Shown: piece after piece, positions 1 to 8,304 of the stretch
How positions within the stretch are numbered: the stretch's first letter is position 1
How the letters are laid out: each line of letters opens with the position of its first letter
Source: Pseudomonas putida
GTDB lineage: Bacteria > Pseudomonadota > Gammaproteobacteria > Pseudomonadales > Pseudomonadaceae
NCBI RefSeq assembly: GCF_001636055.1
Contig: NZ_CP011789.1
Coordinates: 1,736,001 to 1,800,000, forward strand
Reading direction: 5' to 3'
DNA: 64,000 nt
The notes under the pieces: model-generated
Told to the model about the DNA's origin: nothing
Database searches by the model: none
What the model saw: only the letters and a program-made list of their open reading frames with translations
Program-made: the position numbers and the translations under genes

Positions 1-743
1 GTGAGGCTCAGCCGGTGGCGGCCGGTGAGTGCACTGCCGCGATTGTCCAGACGGCTGTCCAGGTGCCAGCGCGAGCTGATGTGGCGTGGTTCGATCTGGA
101 TGTGGGTGCCGCCAGGCAGGTCGCCGGGTCGCACGTTGGCGCCGAGATCATAGGCTCTGAGGCGATTCAACTGGTCCAGCCCTTGTTCCAGGTCAGGCAG
201 GTGCAAAGGCTGGCCGAGCATGCCAGGGAAGGCGCTGGCCAGTGACAGCGGCAGCGCGTTGTCGAGTGCGATGCTTTCGACGAATCCTTCGATAATCACG
301 ATATCGAGGGGCATGCCAGCACCTGGTTGGCGCGCCAGGTAAGGGCGGCTTGCGGGATATCCGGCTTGGACGTAGCGTTCAGTGATGGCCAGCAGCAGGC
401 GGTTGATGTCCGCCGGCCCCATGCAACCGTGCAGCAGGGGCCGCAGGCTCTGTTCGAGGGCGGTGTTGGTGACGCGCCTGTTACCGCTCAGGCGCAGGCC
501 GCTGACCGGCCAACATTGCTCTGCAGGCGCTGCCGATGGCGCCTGGTGCTCCAGCGTTTGCGGGGCAGAGCGGCGCTGCCATTGCTCCAGTCGCTGCTGT
601 TGCTGCAGGTGCTGAAGCTCGCGTTGCTGGTCGCGCAGTTGCTCGCTGGCGGGATCGGCTGCAAGGGCAACCGAGCTGGTCAGCAGCGCGAGCAATGCAT
701 GGGTGATAGAGCGACAAATAGCCGGAAACGGGGTGTTCGCCAT
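1..743 (-). CDS. Two-partner secretion outer-membrane transporter (TpsB/ShlB/FhaC family), 5' part only
   Basis: I translated the minus strand from an ATG at 743: it stays open to the window edge (247 codons), so the C-terminal beta-barrel lies outside. Visible parts are a signal peptide (about residues 1-28, ending SVALA/AD), a Gln/Glu/Arg-rich helical stretch (about 33-60), then POTRA-like sequence (about 75-160) with the TpsB-like segment CWPVSGLRLSGN and the later RPGDLPGGTHIQIEP. In this family the barrel exports a large TpsA exoprotein (adhesin, haemolysin or CDI toxin). The partner is not in view. No strong Shine-Dalgarno precedes the ATG. Family assignment rests on recognised motifs and is fairly secure; the substrate is unknown. 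Confidence 0.75.
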   Translation of the reverse strand, partial: MANTPFPAICRSITHALLALLTSSVALAADPASEQLRDQQRELQHLQQQQRLEQWQRRSAPQTLEHQAPSAAPAEQCWPVSGLRLSGNRRVTNTALEQSLRPLLHGCMGPADINRLLLAITERYVQAGYPASRPYLARQPGAGMPLDIVIIEGFVESIALDNALPLSLASAFPGMLGQPLHLPDLEQGLDQLNRLRAYDLGANVRPGDLPGGTHIQIEPRHISSRWHLDSRLDNRGSALTGRHRLSL

Positions 744-980
744 GGAAGAATTCCGCAGAGGTCGTACGGTTCGCGTACTCGTTTGCGTGGATTCTAAAAA
801 TTCGAACAGTCGTTTGGATGCGGTACGTTGCCTGCTTGGGTATCAGGCAAATAACGTTTTTGAGTCGGGATATTCTGAGGATTTGCTGTAGATGTAGGAC
901 GCCGCCCCGTCAGGCTACGCCGCCTTCCTCAGGTGGGCGCCCTGCAGCGCAGCAGTGGAAGGTGCAGGAAGCCCGCAGGC
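744..980. other. Intergenic region between tpsB-like and L,D-transpeptidase genes
   Basis: About 237 bp upstream of the TpsB-like gene and downstream of the transpeptidase stop. The half nearer the TpsB-like gene (760-890) is noticeably more AT-rich than its surroundings and would hold that gene's promoter, but I cannot point to a convincing -10/-35 pair. No supported gene. Confidence 0.5.
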
Positions 981-1553
981 TCAGGGACGAATCTCGATCA
1001 TGGTGCCGTCCTTGACCATGCTCCACACTTCACGCATGTCGTCGTTGCGCATGGCGATGCAGCCTTCGGTCCAGTCGAGGGTGTGGAAATACCACTCCGG
1101 GTATTCTTCGTCGATCGGTGTGCCGTGGATCATGATCATGCTGCCGGCATTGACCCCTTCGCGGCGCGCCTTGGCGGCGTCGCTGATGTTTGGGTAGGAG
1201 ATGTGCATGGCCAGGTTGTAGCGGTCGCTTACCTTGCGCCAGTCGAGCCAGTAGAAGCCTTCAGGGGTGCGCTTGTCGCCTTCGCGCTCCTTGGCGCCCT
1301 TGGGTTGCTTGCCCAGGGAGATGCGGTAGGTCTTGAATGGCTCGCCGCGGCTGATCAGTTGCAGGCGCCGCTCTGACTTGAGCACCAGCACCTTGTCGAT
1401 CTGCGGCTGGCTGCTGCTTTGCGCAGGCCTGGCCTGGGGCTGCGTGCCCTGCGACGTGGTCGCGGGCAGGGGCTTGCGAATGATGGTCTCGGTGAACGCC
1501 GCCTGGGACACCGATGCAACGCACAAGCAGAAGAGGGCAAGCAACCAGCGCAT
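981..1553 (-). CDS. L,D-transpeptidase (YkuD domain), secreted
   Basis: A 190-residue protein with a signal peptide (about 1-18, cut near SQA/AF) and one YkuD catalytic domain (about 52-190). The family cross-links peptidoglycan or attaches proteins to it through a cysteine nucleophile. The expected motif is present: His143 in IHGTP and Cys165 in TEGCIAMRN. There is no LysM or other wall-binding module, so this is a minimal single-domain member. A Pro/Gln/Ser-rich linker (28-50) separates the signal from the domain. It stands alone, followed by a Nudix gene in the same direction upstream. Whether it makes 3-3 cross-links, anchors lipoproteins or has another role cannot be told from sequence. 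Confidence 0.85.
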   Translation of the reverse strand: MRWLLALFCLCVASVSQAAFTETIIRKPLPATTSQGTQPQARPAQSSSQPQIDKVLVLKSERRLQLISRGEPFKTYRISLGKQPKGAKEREGDKRTPEGFYWLDWRKVSDRYNLAMHISYPNISDAAKARREGVNAGSMIMIHGTPIDEEYPEWYFHTLDWTEGCIAMRNDDMREVWSMVKDGTMIEIRP

Positions 1554-1572
1554 GAAACGTATCCTGAAGTAG

Positions 1573-2124
1573 CTAGGTGGACGACGAAACGTTCATCGGC
1601 GGCAGGTATTCATGGCCTATGGGGTACTGCTGCCCGATGCGGTCGCGATAATAGCATTCTAGTGTCCGCGTGACGGTGCGGAAAGCCAGTTCGTTCCAGG
1701 GTATTTCATGCTCCTCGAACAAGCGCACCTCCAGGCTCTCGACACCCACGTCGAAGTCCAGGTCGGCCAGTTCTGCGCGGAAGAACACATGCACCTGGTT
1801 GATGTGCGGCAGGTCGAACAACTGGTAGAGGGTGGTCGGGCCGACGCGTGCGCAGGCTTCCTCGACGGTCTCGCGGCGCGCCGCCTGGTCGAGGGTTTCG
1901 CCGTTTTCCATGAAACCAGCCGGCAGCGTCCAGAAGCCACGGCGCGGCTCGATGGCGCGACGGCACAGCAACACTTGGCTGCCCCAGACGGGCAAGACGC
2001 CTGCGACGATGTTGGGGTTCTGGTAGTGGATGGTCTGACAGGAGGGGCAGACGTACCGCAGGCGGCTGTCGCCCTCGGGAATCTGCTGAATGACCGGCTG
2101 GCCGCACGCGCTGCAGAATTTCAT
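1573..2124 (-). CDS. Nudix hydrolase with N-terminal zinc ribbon
   Basis: 183 residues starting MKFCSACGQ. I chose the ATG at 2124 because ACAGGAAT lies about 7 nt upstream and the zinc ribbon begins at once (Cys4, Cys7, Cys26, Cys29); in-frame upstream codons add only low-complexity residues. The Nudix box follows as GFMENGETLDQAA and RETVEEA. Zinc ribbon plus Nudix recalls NudC-type NADH/decapping pyrophosphatases, but the protein is shorter than NudC (about 260-280 residues) and lacks its N-terminal domain, so the substrate is open. It hydrolyses a nucleoside diphosphate linked to another moiety, by family. A second, divergent Nudix gene starts 126 bp away. Confidence 0.8.
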   Translation of the reverse strand: MKFCSACGQPVIQQIPEGDSRLRYVCPSCQTIHYQNPNIVAGVLPVWGSQVLLCRRAIEPRRGFWTLPAGFMENGETLDQAARRETVEEACARVGPTTLYQLFDLPHINQVHVFFRAELADLDFDVGVESLEVRLFEEHEIPWNELAFRTVTRTLECYYRDRIGQQYPIGHEYLPPMNVSSST

Positions 2125-2249
2125 GCTTTTATTCCTGTGTGAGCCGCTATCTTGGCGCGGCCGGCGGGGTTGCTGCAAGCCGTCGGGGCTTGGGTGCCTC
2201 GCGGCTTTGGTGCATCATGCAAGGCAGGCCTTGGAATCGAGAGTGCGTA

Positions 2250-2849
2250 ATGCTGGACGAGCTTCTTCGCCGAATGAGCAACCATACCCCCGCGTCACTG
2301 GAGGCGGATCGCCGTTTTCCCGAGGCGGCGGTGCTGCTGCCCATTACCCGTAGCGAAGAGCCCGAGCTGGTGCTCACCTTGCGTGCCAAGGGGCTTTCCA
2401 CCCATGGTGGCGAAGTGGCCTTTCCGGGAGGGCGCCGCGATCCGGAAGACCCGGACCTGGTGTTCACCGCCCTGCGCGAAGCCGAGGAGGAAATCGGCCT
2501 GCCGCCGGGGTTGGTCGAGGTGATCGGCCCGCTGAGCCCGCTGATTTCGTTGCACGGACTGAAGGTTACGCCGTTCGTCGGGTTGATTCCGGATTACGTC
2601 GAGTACCAGCCCAACGATGCCGAAATCGCAGCGGTCTTCAACGTTCCGCTGTCGTTCTTTCGCCAGGACCCACGCGACCACACCCATCGCATCGACTACC
2701 AGGGGCGCAGCTGGTACGTGCCCAGCTACCGTTATGGCGACTACAAGATCTGGGGGCTGTCGGCGATCATGATCGTCGAGTTGGTCAACGTGCTGTTCGA
2801 TGCCGGTATCAGCCTGCACCAGCCGCCAGAGCGCTTTATCCAGAACTGA
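2250..2849 (+). CDS. CoA pyrophosphatase, Nudix (NudL/YeaB-like)
   Basis: 199 residues starting [16 protein letters not shown] lies upstream of the ATG. It carries the CoA-pyrophosphatase signature before the Nudix box ([20 protein letters not shown]) and the box itself, GGRRDPEDP followed by REAEEEIGL. This subfamily splits CoA into 3',5'-ADP and phosphopantetheine using Mg or Mn. The C-terminal part ([15 protein letters not shown], then KIWGLSA) is also typical. It is divergent from the zinc-ribbon Nudix gene and lies 44 bp before the gamma-carbonic-anhydrase gene, possibly as one operon with it and the DUF1289 gene. Confidence 0.88.
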   Translation: MLDELLRRMSNHTPASLEADRRFPEAAVLLPITRSEEPELVLTLRAKGLSTHGGEVAFPGGRRDPEDPDLVFTALREAEEEIGLPPGLVEVIGPLSPLISLHGLKVTPFVGLIPDYVEYQPNDAEIAAVFNVPLSFFRQDPRDHTHRIDYQGRSWYVPSYRYGDYKIWGLSAIMIVELVNVLFDAGISLHQPPERFIQN

Positions 2850-2893
2850 GCGGGGCTCACCCGCCGACCGCGTCCAACCGTGAGGAACATGAC

Positions 2894-3418
2894 ATGAAAT
2901 ACCGCCTGGGCGACCTGCGGGTCGAAGCCCATCCCAGCAGTTGGGCCGCGCCCACTGCCACCTTGATCGGCAAGGTGCGCCTGCAGGCCCGGGCCAGTGT
3001 GTGGTTCGGCGCCGTGCTGCGCGGCGACAACGAGCTGATCGACATCGGCGAGGACAGCAATGTCCAGGACGGTACGGTGATGCACACCGACATGGGTTCG
3101 CCGCTGACCTTGGGCAAGGGCGTGACCATCGGTCACAATGCCATGCTGCATGGCTGCAGCGTCGGCGACTACAGCCTGGTCGGCATCAATGCGGTCATCC
3201 TCAACGGCGCGCGGATCGGCAAGCACTGCATCATCGGCGCCAATGCGCTGATCCCCGAGGGCAAGGAGATTCCCGACGGTTCGCTGGTGATGGGCTCGCC
3301 AGGCAAGGTGGTGCGCGAGCTGACCGAGCAGCAGATGCGCATGCTCGAAGCCAGCGCCGCGCACTATGTGCACAACGCCGAGCGCTATTCGCGGGAGCTG
3401 GTGGTCGATGAAGACTGA
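2894..3418 (+). CDS. Gamma carbonic anhydrase family protein (YrdA/PaaY-like)
   Basis: 174 residues forming a left-handed beta-helix of hexapeptide repeats (for example [15 protein letters not shown] and later [15 protein letters not shown]). The zinc-ligand histidines of the gamma class are visible in VMHTD, IGHNAM and MLHG. Family members bind metal as trimers; some are carbonic anhydrases and others thioesterases or of unknown activity. GAGGAAC precedes the start at a good distance. The last 11 nt overlap the start of the DUF1289 gene, which implies translational coupling. Confidence 0.88.
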   Translation: MKYRLGDLRVEAHPSSWAAPTATLIGKVRLQARASVWFGAVLRGDNELIDIGEDSNVQDGTVMHTDMGSPLTLGKGVTIGHNAMLHGCSVGDYSLVGINAVILNGARIGKHCIIGANALIPEGKEIPDGSLVMGSPGKVVRELTEQQMRMLEASAAHYVHNAERYSRELVVDED

Positions 3419-3599
3419 CGAGCGGCCGGTCGCTTCGCCGTGCGTGAACGTCTGTGCGCTGGATGAGCAGGACATCTGCATCGGTTGCCAGCGTACGGTG
3501 CAGGAGATCACCCGGTGGGCGCGGATGGACAATGACGAGCGCCGGGCGGTGATCAAGCTTTGCCACGAAAGGGCACTAGAGGCTGGCCTCATCCTCTAG
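3408..3599 (+). CDS. DUF1289 domain protein, small Cys-rich
   Basis: 63 residues, [19 protein letters not shown] onward. Four cysteines in the order C-x3-C-x8-C-x2-C (CVNVC, then CIGC) are typical of DUF1289 and suggest binding of a metal or Fe-S cluster. Function is unknown. I chose the ATG inside the last codons of the carbonic-anhydrase gene; the overlap indicates coupling. Confidence 0.8.
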   Translation: MKTDERPVASPCVNVCALDEQDICIGCQRTVQEITRWARMDNDERRAVIKLCHERALEAGLIL

Positions 3600-3616
3600 T
3601 CTGATGCAGAACCCTG

Positions 3617-3697
3617 TGGTAGCGGGCATGCCCGCGAACACTGGCACAGCCGGTGCCATCCACCGCGTTGGATTCTTCGCGGGTTTACCGGCGAACT
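3617..3697. repeat. REP-like palindromes (degenerate pair)
   Basis: GTAGCGGGCATGCCCGCGAA (from about 3619) and, in the opposite sense, TTCGCGGGTTTACCGGCGAA (3676-3695) form an imperfect inverted pair of Pseudomonas REP sequences between the DUF1289 and VUT genes. Confidence 0.65.
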
Positions 3698-3704
3698 GCC
3701 CAAA

Positions 3705-3735
3705 GGTAATCTGTGCGGCTTGCCCACAGATTACC
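3705..3735 (+). promoter_or_regulatory. Perfect 11-bp hairpin covering the translation start of the VUT gene
   Basis: GGTAATCTGTG (3705-3715) pairs exactly with CACAGATTACC (3725-3735) around a 9-nt loop. The left arm contains the GG of the only Shine-Dalgarno (AAAGG, 3702-3706) and the whole candidate GTG start (3713-3715). Folded, it should hide the ribosome site. No U-tract follows, so it is not a terminator. A ligand or protein that opens or closes it is speculation. Confidence 0.5.
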
Positions 3736-4207
3736 CGCCATGTTCTATCTCATTGCCTACATAAGCAGCGTAGTGCTGATCAACTACGCCTTCTCCAGTG
3801 CCCCGCACCTGGACATCATCTGGTCCGCCTGGGGCGGGCTGGTGTTCATCCTGCGCGACATGGTGCAGACCCGTTACGGGCATGGCGCGCTGATTGCGAT
3901 GCTGGCGGCGCTGGTGCTGTCCTACGCGACTTCGGAGCCGGCCATCGCCCTGGCCAGTGCTACGGCCTTCTTCGTTTCCGAACTGATCGACTGGCTGGTG
4001 TTCAGCGTCACCCGCAGGCCCCTGCGTGACCGTTTGTGGCTGAGCTCGGCGCTGAGTATTCCGGTGGACACCTTCATCTTCTTCGGCATGATCGGTGCGC
4101 TGACGCCTGCCGTGATCGGCACGGCGATGGCCTCGAAGTTCGCCGGTGTAACGGCGGTCTGGCTGATCATGGCATGGCGCGCGCGACGCGCGCTGGCGGT
4201 GGGTTGA
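3713..4207 (+). CDS. VUT/YhhQ (DUF165) family membrane protein, putative queuosine-precursor transporter, short form
   Basis: 164 residues from the GTG at 3713, or 155 from the ATG at 3740. I favour GTG because AAAGG lies 6 nt upstream, whereas nothing SD-like precedes the ATG. About four to five hydrophobic segments are visible. Family landmarks are [15 protein letters not shown] (compare the D-x-x-x-x-x-G region of YhhQ) and [16 protein letters not shown] with [11 protein letters not shown]. coli YhhQ imports preQ0/preQ1 and is about 220 residues; this protein is clearly shorter, lacking roughly one or two helices. Substrate is inferred from family only. An 11-bp hairpin covers the start. 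Confidence 0.65.
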   Translation: MRLAHRLPAMFYLIAYISSVVLINYAFSSAPHLDIIWSAWGGLVFILRDMVQTRYGHGALIAMLAALVLSYATSEPAIALASATAFFVSELIDWLVFSVTRRPLRDRLWLSSALSIPVDTFIFFGMIGALTPAVIGTAMASKFAGVTAVWLIMAWRARRALAVG

Positions 4208-4292
4208 TCCGCGCCCGATTGATGTAGAATACCGGTCCTTTTTCAGCGGGCAGCACCAGCCGGCGCGCCCCGGACGCCTTCGAGGACCTGAA

Positions 4293-5474
4293 ATGACCCG
4301 TATCGGAACCCCATTGTCGCCGACTGCGACCCGCGTACTGCTGTGTGGCTGCGGCGAACTGGGCAAGGAAGTGGTGATCGAGCTGCAGCGCCTGGGCGTC
4401 GAGGTGATCGCCGTGGACCGTTACGCCAACGCGCCTGCCATGCAGGTCGCGCACCGCAGCCATGTGATCAACATGCTCGACGGCGTCGCCCTGCGTGCGG
4501 TGATCGAAGCTGAAAAACCGCACTACATCGTGCCGGAAATCGAGGCCATCGCCACCGCTACGCTGGTCGAGCTGGAAAACGAAGGTTTCAACGTGGTGCC
4601 GACCGCCCGCGCCACCCAGCTGACCATGAACCGTGAAGGCATCCGTCGCCTGGCGGCTGAAGAGCTGCAGCTGCCGACCTCGCCCTATCACTTCGCCGAC
4701 ACCTATGAAGACTTTGCCAAGGGCGTGGCCGATGTTGGCTACCCGTGCGTGGTCAAGCCGGTAATGAGCTCGTCGGGCAAGGGCCAGAGCCTGCTGCGCA
4801 GCGATGCCGACCTGCAGAAAGCCTGGGACTACGCCCAGGAAGGCGGACGTGCCGGCAAGGGCCGGGTGATCGTCGAGGGTTTCATCGATTTCGAGTACGA
4901 AATCACCCTGCTGACCGTGCGTCATGTGGGCGGCACCACCTTCCTCGCGCCGGTCGGTCACCGTCAGGAGAAGGGCGACTATCAGGAGTCCTGGCAGCCT
5001 CAGGCGATGAGTCCGAAGGCGCTGGCCGAGTCGCAGCGTGTGGCCCAGGCCGTCACCGATGCGCTGGGCGGCCGTGGCCTGTTCGGCGTCGAGCTGTTCG
5101 TCAAGGGCGACCAGGTGTGGTTCAGCGAAGTGTCGCCACGTCCGCATGACACTGGTCTGGTCACCTTGATTTCCCAGGACCTGTCGCAGTTCGCCCTGCA
5201 TGCCCGTGCGATTCTCGGCCTGCCTATCCCGGTGGTGCGTCAGTTCGGACCGTCGGCCTCGGCAGTGATCCTGCCCGAGGGCCAGTCGCAGCAGACCAGC
5301 TTCGCCAACCTGGGCGCAGCGCTGAGCGAGCCAGACACCGCCATTCGCCTGTTCGGCAAGCCGGAAATCAATGGCACCCGCCGCATGGGCGTGTGCCTGG
5401 CCCGCGACGAGTCGGTCGAAGCGGCACGGGCCAAGGCGACCCGTGCTTCACAGGCGGTCAAGGTCGAGTTCTGA
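4293..5474 (+). CDS. purT: Formate-dependent phosphoribosylglycinamide formyltransferase
   Basis: 393 residues, normal length for PurT. It makes formyl-GAR from GAR, formate and ATP, a folate-independent route for the third step of purine synthesis. It has the ATP-grasp architecture: N-terminal nucleotide-binding segment ([18 protein letters not shown]), ATP-grasp core ([18 protein letters not shown]), and the metal-binding C-terminal part ([24 protein letters not shown]). GAGGA lies 8 nt before the ATG. A TAGAAT -10-like box is at 4225-4230 with a poorly spaced TTGATC upstream. It appears to be its own transcription unit, followed by a REP pair. Confidence 0.96.
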   Translation: MTRIGTPLSPTATRVLLCGCGELGKEVVIELQRLGVEVIAVDRYANAPAMQVAHRSHVINMLDGVALRAVIEAEKPHYIVPEIEAIATATLVELENEGFNVVPTARATQLTMNREGIRRLAAEELQLPTSPYHFADTYEDFAKGVADVGYPCVVKPVMSSSGKGQSLLRSDADLQKAWDYAQEGGRAGKGRVIVEGFIDFEYEITLLTVRHVGGTTFLAPVGHRQEKGDYQESWQPQAMSPKALAESQRVAQAVTDALGGRGLFGVELFVKGDQVWFSEVSPRPHDTGLVTLISQDLSQFALHARAILGLPIPVVRQFGPSASAVILPEGQSQQTSFANLGAALSEPDTAIRLFGKPEINGTRRMGVCLARDESVEAARAKATRASQAVKVEF

Positions 5475-5506
5475 TCTGAGATCGCACGGGGCTGCCGAGC
5501 AGCCCA

Positions 5507-5555
5507 TTCGCGGGCAAGCCCGCTCCTACAGACTCCTGTAGGAGCGGGCTTGCTT
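5507..5555. repeat. REP inverted pair (BIME)
   Basis: GCAAGCCCGCTCCTACAG (5514-5531) and CTGTAGGAGCGGGCTTGC (5536-5553) are perfect 18-bp arms around a 4-nt loop, between the convergent purT and MFS genes. A separate GC hairpin (GGGCTGCCGAGCAGCCC) sits just upstream at about 5489-5505. Confidence 0.85.
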
Positions 5556-5562
5556 CAACTGC

Positions 5563-6867
5563 TCAAAGCTCGGTATGGCGGGTTTCCTTCAGGCACAGCA
5601 CGGCAATCAGGCTGATCACCGCCGCCACCGACACATATCCCCCCACCCAGCTCAAACCGCCCATGCTCACCAGTTGCTGGGCGAAGAACGGTGCCGCCGA
5701 GGCGCCGACGATGCCGCCCAGGTTGTAGGCCGCCGAGGCCCCGGTGTAACGCACGTGGGTCGGAAACAGCTCAGGCAGCAGCGCGCCCATCGGTGCGAAG
5801 GTCACGCCCATCAGGAACAGTTCGATCGCCAGGAACAGCGCCACGCCGGCAGTGGAGCCCGAGGTCAGCAGGGGTTCCATGGTGAAGCCCGAGGCAATGG
5901 CCAGCAGGCCGCCGACGATCAGCACCGGCTTGCGCCCATAGCGGTCGCTCAGCCAGGCCGACAGCGGCGTAGCCAGGGCCATGAACACCACGGCGAAGCA
6001 CAGCAGGCCGAGGAAGGTTTCGCGGCTGTAGCCCAGCGTCGACACGCCGTAGCTCAGCGAGAATACCGTGGAGATGTAGAACAGTGCGTAGCACACCACC
6101 ATCGCTGCAGCGCCCAGCAAGGTGGGCATCCAGTATTTGGCGAACAGGTCGACCACCGGCATTTTCACCCGCTCTTGACGGGCTACGGCCTTGGCGAACA
6201 CCGGGCTTTCCTCGAGCTTCAGGCGTACGTACAGCCCCACCAGCACCAGCGCAGCACTGAGCAGGAACGGAATGCGCCAGCCCCACTCACGGAACTGCTC
6301 GTCGCTGAGTACCAGTGCCAGGGTCAGGAACAGACCGTTGGCGGCGAGGAAACCAATCGACGGGCCCAACTGCGGGAACATGCCGAACCAGGCGCGCTTG
6401 CCGGGTGGTGCGTTCTCGGTGGCGAGCAGGGCCGCGCCGCCCCATTCGCCGCCCAACCCCAGCCCCTGGCCGAAGCGCAGCACGCAAAGGATGATCGGTG
6501 CCCACACGCCGATGCTGTCATAGCCTGGCAGTACACCGATCAGCGTGGTGGATACGCCCATCAGCAGCAATGAAGCGACCAGGGTCGACTTGCGCCCGAT
6601 ACGATCACCGAAGTGGCCGAACAAGGCCGAGCCCAGCGGTCGGGCAAGGAAGGCGATACCGAAGGTGAGAAAGGCTGCCAGCATCTGTGCGGTGCCTGAG
6701 CCGGACGGGAAGAATACTGGCCCGATCACCAGCGCAGCGGCCGTGGCGTACACGTAGAAATCGTAGAACTCGATGGCGGTGCCGATGAAGCTGGCGGTGG
6801 CGACCCGGGCGGGCGAATTGACCGGGGTCGCCGAGTCAGGCTCGGCGTAGGTGCTGCTGGTTGTCAT
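5563..6867 (-). CDS. MFS transporter, metabolite:H+ symporter (MHS) type
   Basis: 434 residues with 12 predicted membrane segments. I chose the ATG at 6867 (MTTSSTYAEPD), preceded by AGGGA; longer in-frame extensions are Arg/Pro-rich and unlikely. The MHS features are visible: FIGTAIEFYDFYVYATAAA in helix 1, GHFGDRIGRKSTL between helices 2 and 3, RFGQGLGLGGEWGGAALLATE in helix 4, and SDRYGRKPVL in the second half. Relatives move shikimate, alpha-ketoglutarate, proline/betaine or aromatic acids. No catabolic neighbour indicates the substrate. Confidence 0.88.
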   Translation of the reverse strand: MTTSSTYAEPDSATPVNSPARVATASFIGTAIEFYDFYVYATAAALVIGPVFFPSGSGTAQMLAAFLTFGIAFLARPLGSALFGHFGDRIGRKSTLVASLLLMGVSTTLIGVLPGYDSIGVWAPIILCVLRFGQGLGLGGEWGGAALLATENAPPGKRAWFGMFPQLGPSIGFLAANGLFLTLALVLSDEQFREWGWRIPFLLSAALVLVGLYVRLKLEESPVFAKAVARQERVKMPVVDLFAKYWMPTLLGAAAMVVCYALFYISTVFSLSYGVSTLGYSRETFLGLLCFAVVFMALATPLSAWLSDRYGRKPVLIVGGLLAIASGFTMEPLLTSGSTAGVALFLAIELFLMGVTFAPMGALLPELFPTHVRYTGASAAYNLGGIVGASAAPFFAQQLVSMGGLSWVGGYVSVAAVISLIAVLCLKETRHTEL

Positions 6868-7089
6868 GCGTAGGTCCCTGAACAGTCGTTCGCGCGGCCG
6901 AGCAGGCGGGCCGCAGCGTATTGTTGTGGTTCGCCAGGCTGACGAGGGCCCAAGGGGTGGCAGGGAGCGGGCGCTGCTCGGGGTAGGACGCAGGGCTGCT
7001 GGCACGTCAGTGAGGCGGACTGGCCGTGGGGCGCCGGGTGCGGGTAGCAGGCGGGACGGCAGGGCTGGGTAAGCGTGGCCCGAGTATAG

Positions 7090-8295
7090 CTATCGGGTTA
7101 CGGTCCAGACCAGTACCTTGCTGGCGCAATTGTCCTCGGTTTCGAGGATTTCCAGGCGGTAGCGTCCGACTTTCAGGCATACCGCGCTTGCCGGGATGCT
7201 TTCCAGTGCTTCGGTGACCAGGCCATTGAGGGTTTTCGGGCCGCCGTCGCAGGGCAGGTGCCATCCCAGGCTGCGGTTGAGCTCGCGCAGCGAGGCGGTG
7301 CCTTCGATGATGAAGCGGCCATCGGGCTGGGGATGGATATGGGGGTTGTCCAGGCTCTGTTCGTCCTCGAACTCGCCGACGATCTCTTCAAGGATGTCTT
7401 CGAGCGTTACGATCCCCAGCACTTCGCCGTACTCGTCCACGACCACGCCCATTCGCCGCTGCTGCTTGTGGAAGTTCAGCAGTTGCATTTGCAGTGGGGT
7501 GCTTTCCGGGACGAAGTAGGGCTCGTAGCAGGCGGCCTGCAGCTTCTCCAGGGTCAGTTCGGCGCGTGGCAGCAGGTGGCTGATGAGCTTGGTGTTGAGG
7601 ATCGCTTCGACCTGGTTGATGTCGTTGTGATAGACGGGCAGGCGGGTGTGGCGGCTGAGGATCAACTGTTCGATGACCTGTTCGATCGGGTCGTCGAGGT
7701 TGATGCCGTCGACTTCGTTGCGCGGGACCAGAATGTCGTTGACGGTAATCTTGTCCAGCGCTTGCAGGCCCTCGATCAGCCCCTGGCGTGGTGGTTCGTG
7801 GGGCTCGTCGTCATCCTGGGCGTCGTCATCCTGTGGGTGCAGGGCGACGGCGTTGGGTTGTACGCGCAATGGGCGCAGGATCAGCTTGGCCGTGCCGTCG
7901 AGCAGGCAGGCCACAGGCTGCAGTGCCGCCAGTGGCAGCTTGAGCAGGCTGGCGCCAAGGCTGACATAGGCCTGTGGGTTGCGCCGGGCCAGGCGCCTTG
8001 GCAGGTATTCGGTCAGCACCAGCAGTGCCAGCGTGGCGCACAGCCCGGCCAGCCAGAAACCATGCTCGCCGCTGTAGCGCTGGCCGATCAGGCAGGCCAG
8101 GCCCAGCACCAGCAATCTGCCCAGGCTGGCACAGAGCACCAAGGCCTGGGCGGGCAGGGTGGGCTGTTCGGCTTCACCGGCGCGGGCATGGCCGTTGAGT
8201 TGCTGGCGTGCGGCCTCGACCGCGCTGAACAGCGCCGACCACAGCAGCGCCAGTATCAGGGTGCCGAGCAGCGGGGCGTACGGCAAAGTGTCCAT
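7090..8295 (-). CDS. CNNM/CorB-like membrane protein with CBS pair and CorC_HlyC domain
   Basis: 401 residues: DUF21 (CNNM) transmembrane domain (about 1-150), an acidic insert (HPQDDDAQDDDEPHE), two CBS motifs (about 180-310; MVPR-like segment ILVPRNEVDGINLDD and VVDEYGEVLGIVTLEDILEEIVGE), and a C-terminal CorC_HlyC domain (FIIEGTASLRELNRSLG). Relatives (E. coli YfjD/CorB, CNNM) act in Mg/Co export or transport regulation; the haemolysin label often used is misleading. The gene lies 9 bp downstream of the CcsA-like gene, both divergent from ffh, a conserved arrangement in gammaproteobacteria. Confidence 0.87.
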   Translation of the reverse strand: MDTLPYAPLLGTLILALLWSALFSAVEAARQQLNGHARAGEAEQPTLPAQALVLCASLGRLLVLGLACLIGQRYSGEHGFWLAGLCATLALLVLTEYLPRRLARRNPQAYVSLGASLLKLPLAALQPVACLLDGTAKLILRPLRVQPNAVALHPQDDDAQDDDEPHEPPRQGLIEGLQALDKITVNDILVPRNEVDGINLDDPIEQVIEQLILSRHTRLPVYHNDINQVEAILNTKLISHLLPRAELTLEKLQAACYEPYFVPESTPLQMQLLNFHKQQRRMGVVVDEYGEVLGIVTLEDILEEIVGEFEDEQSLDNPHIHPQPDGRFIIEGTASLRELNRSLGWHLPCDGGPKTLNGLVTEALESIPASAVCLKVGRYRLEILETEDNCASKVLVWTVTR

Positions 8296-8304
8296 GATTG
8301 CCCG

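Noticed and set aside
3700..3740. A known preQ1 riboswitch before the VUT gene
   Set aside because: The sequence is a simple perfect hairpin; I see no preQ1-I, -II or -III consensus or pseudoknot. Kept only as an unexplained hairpin.
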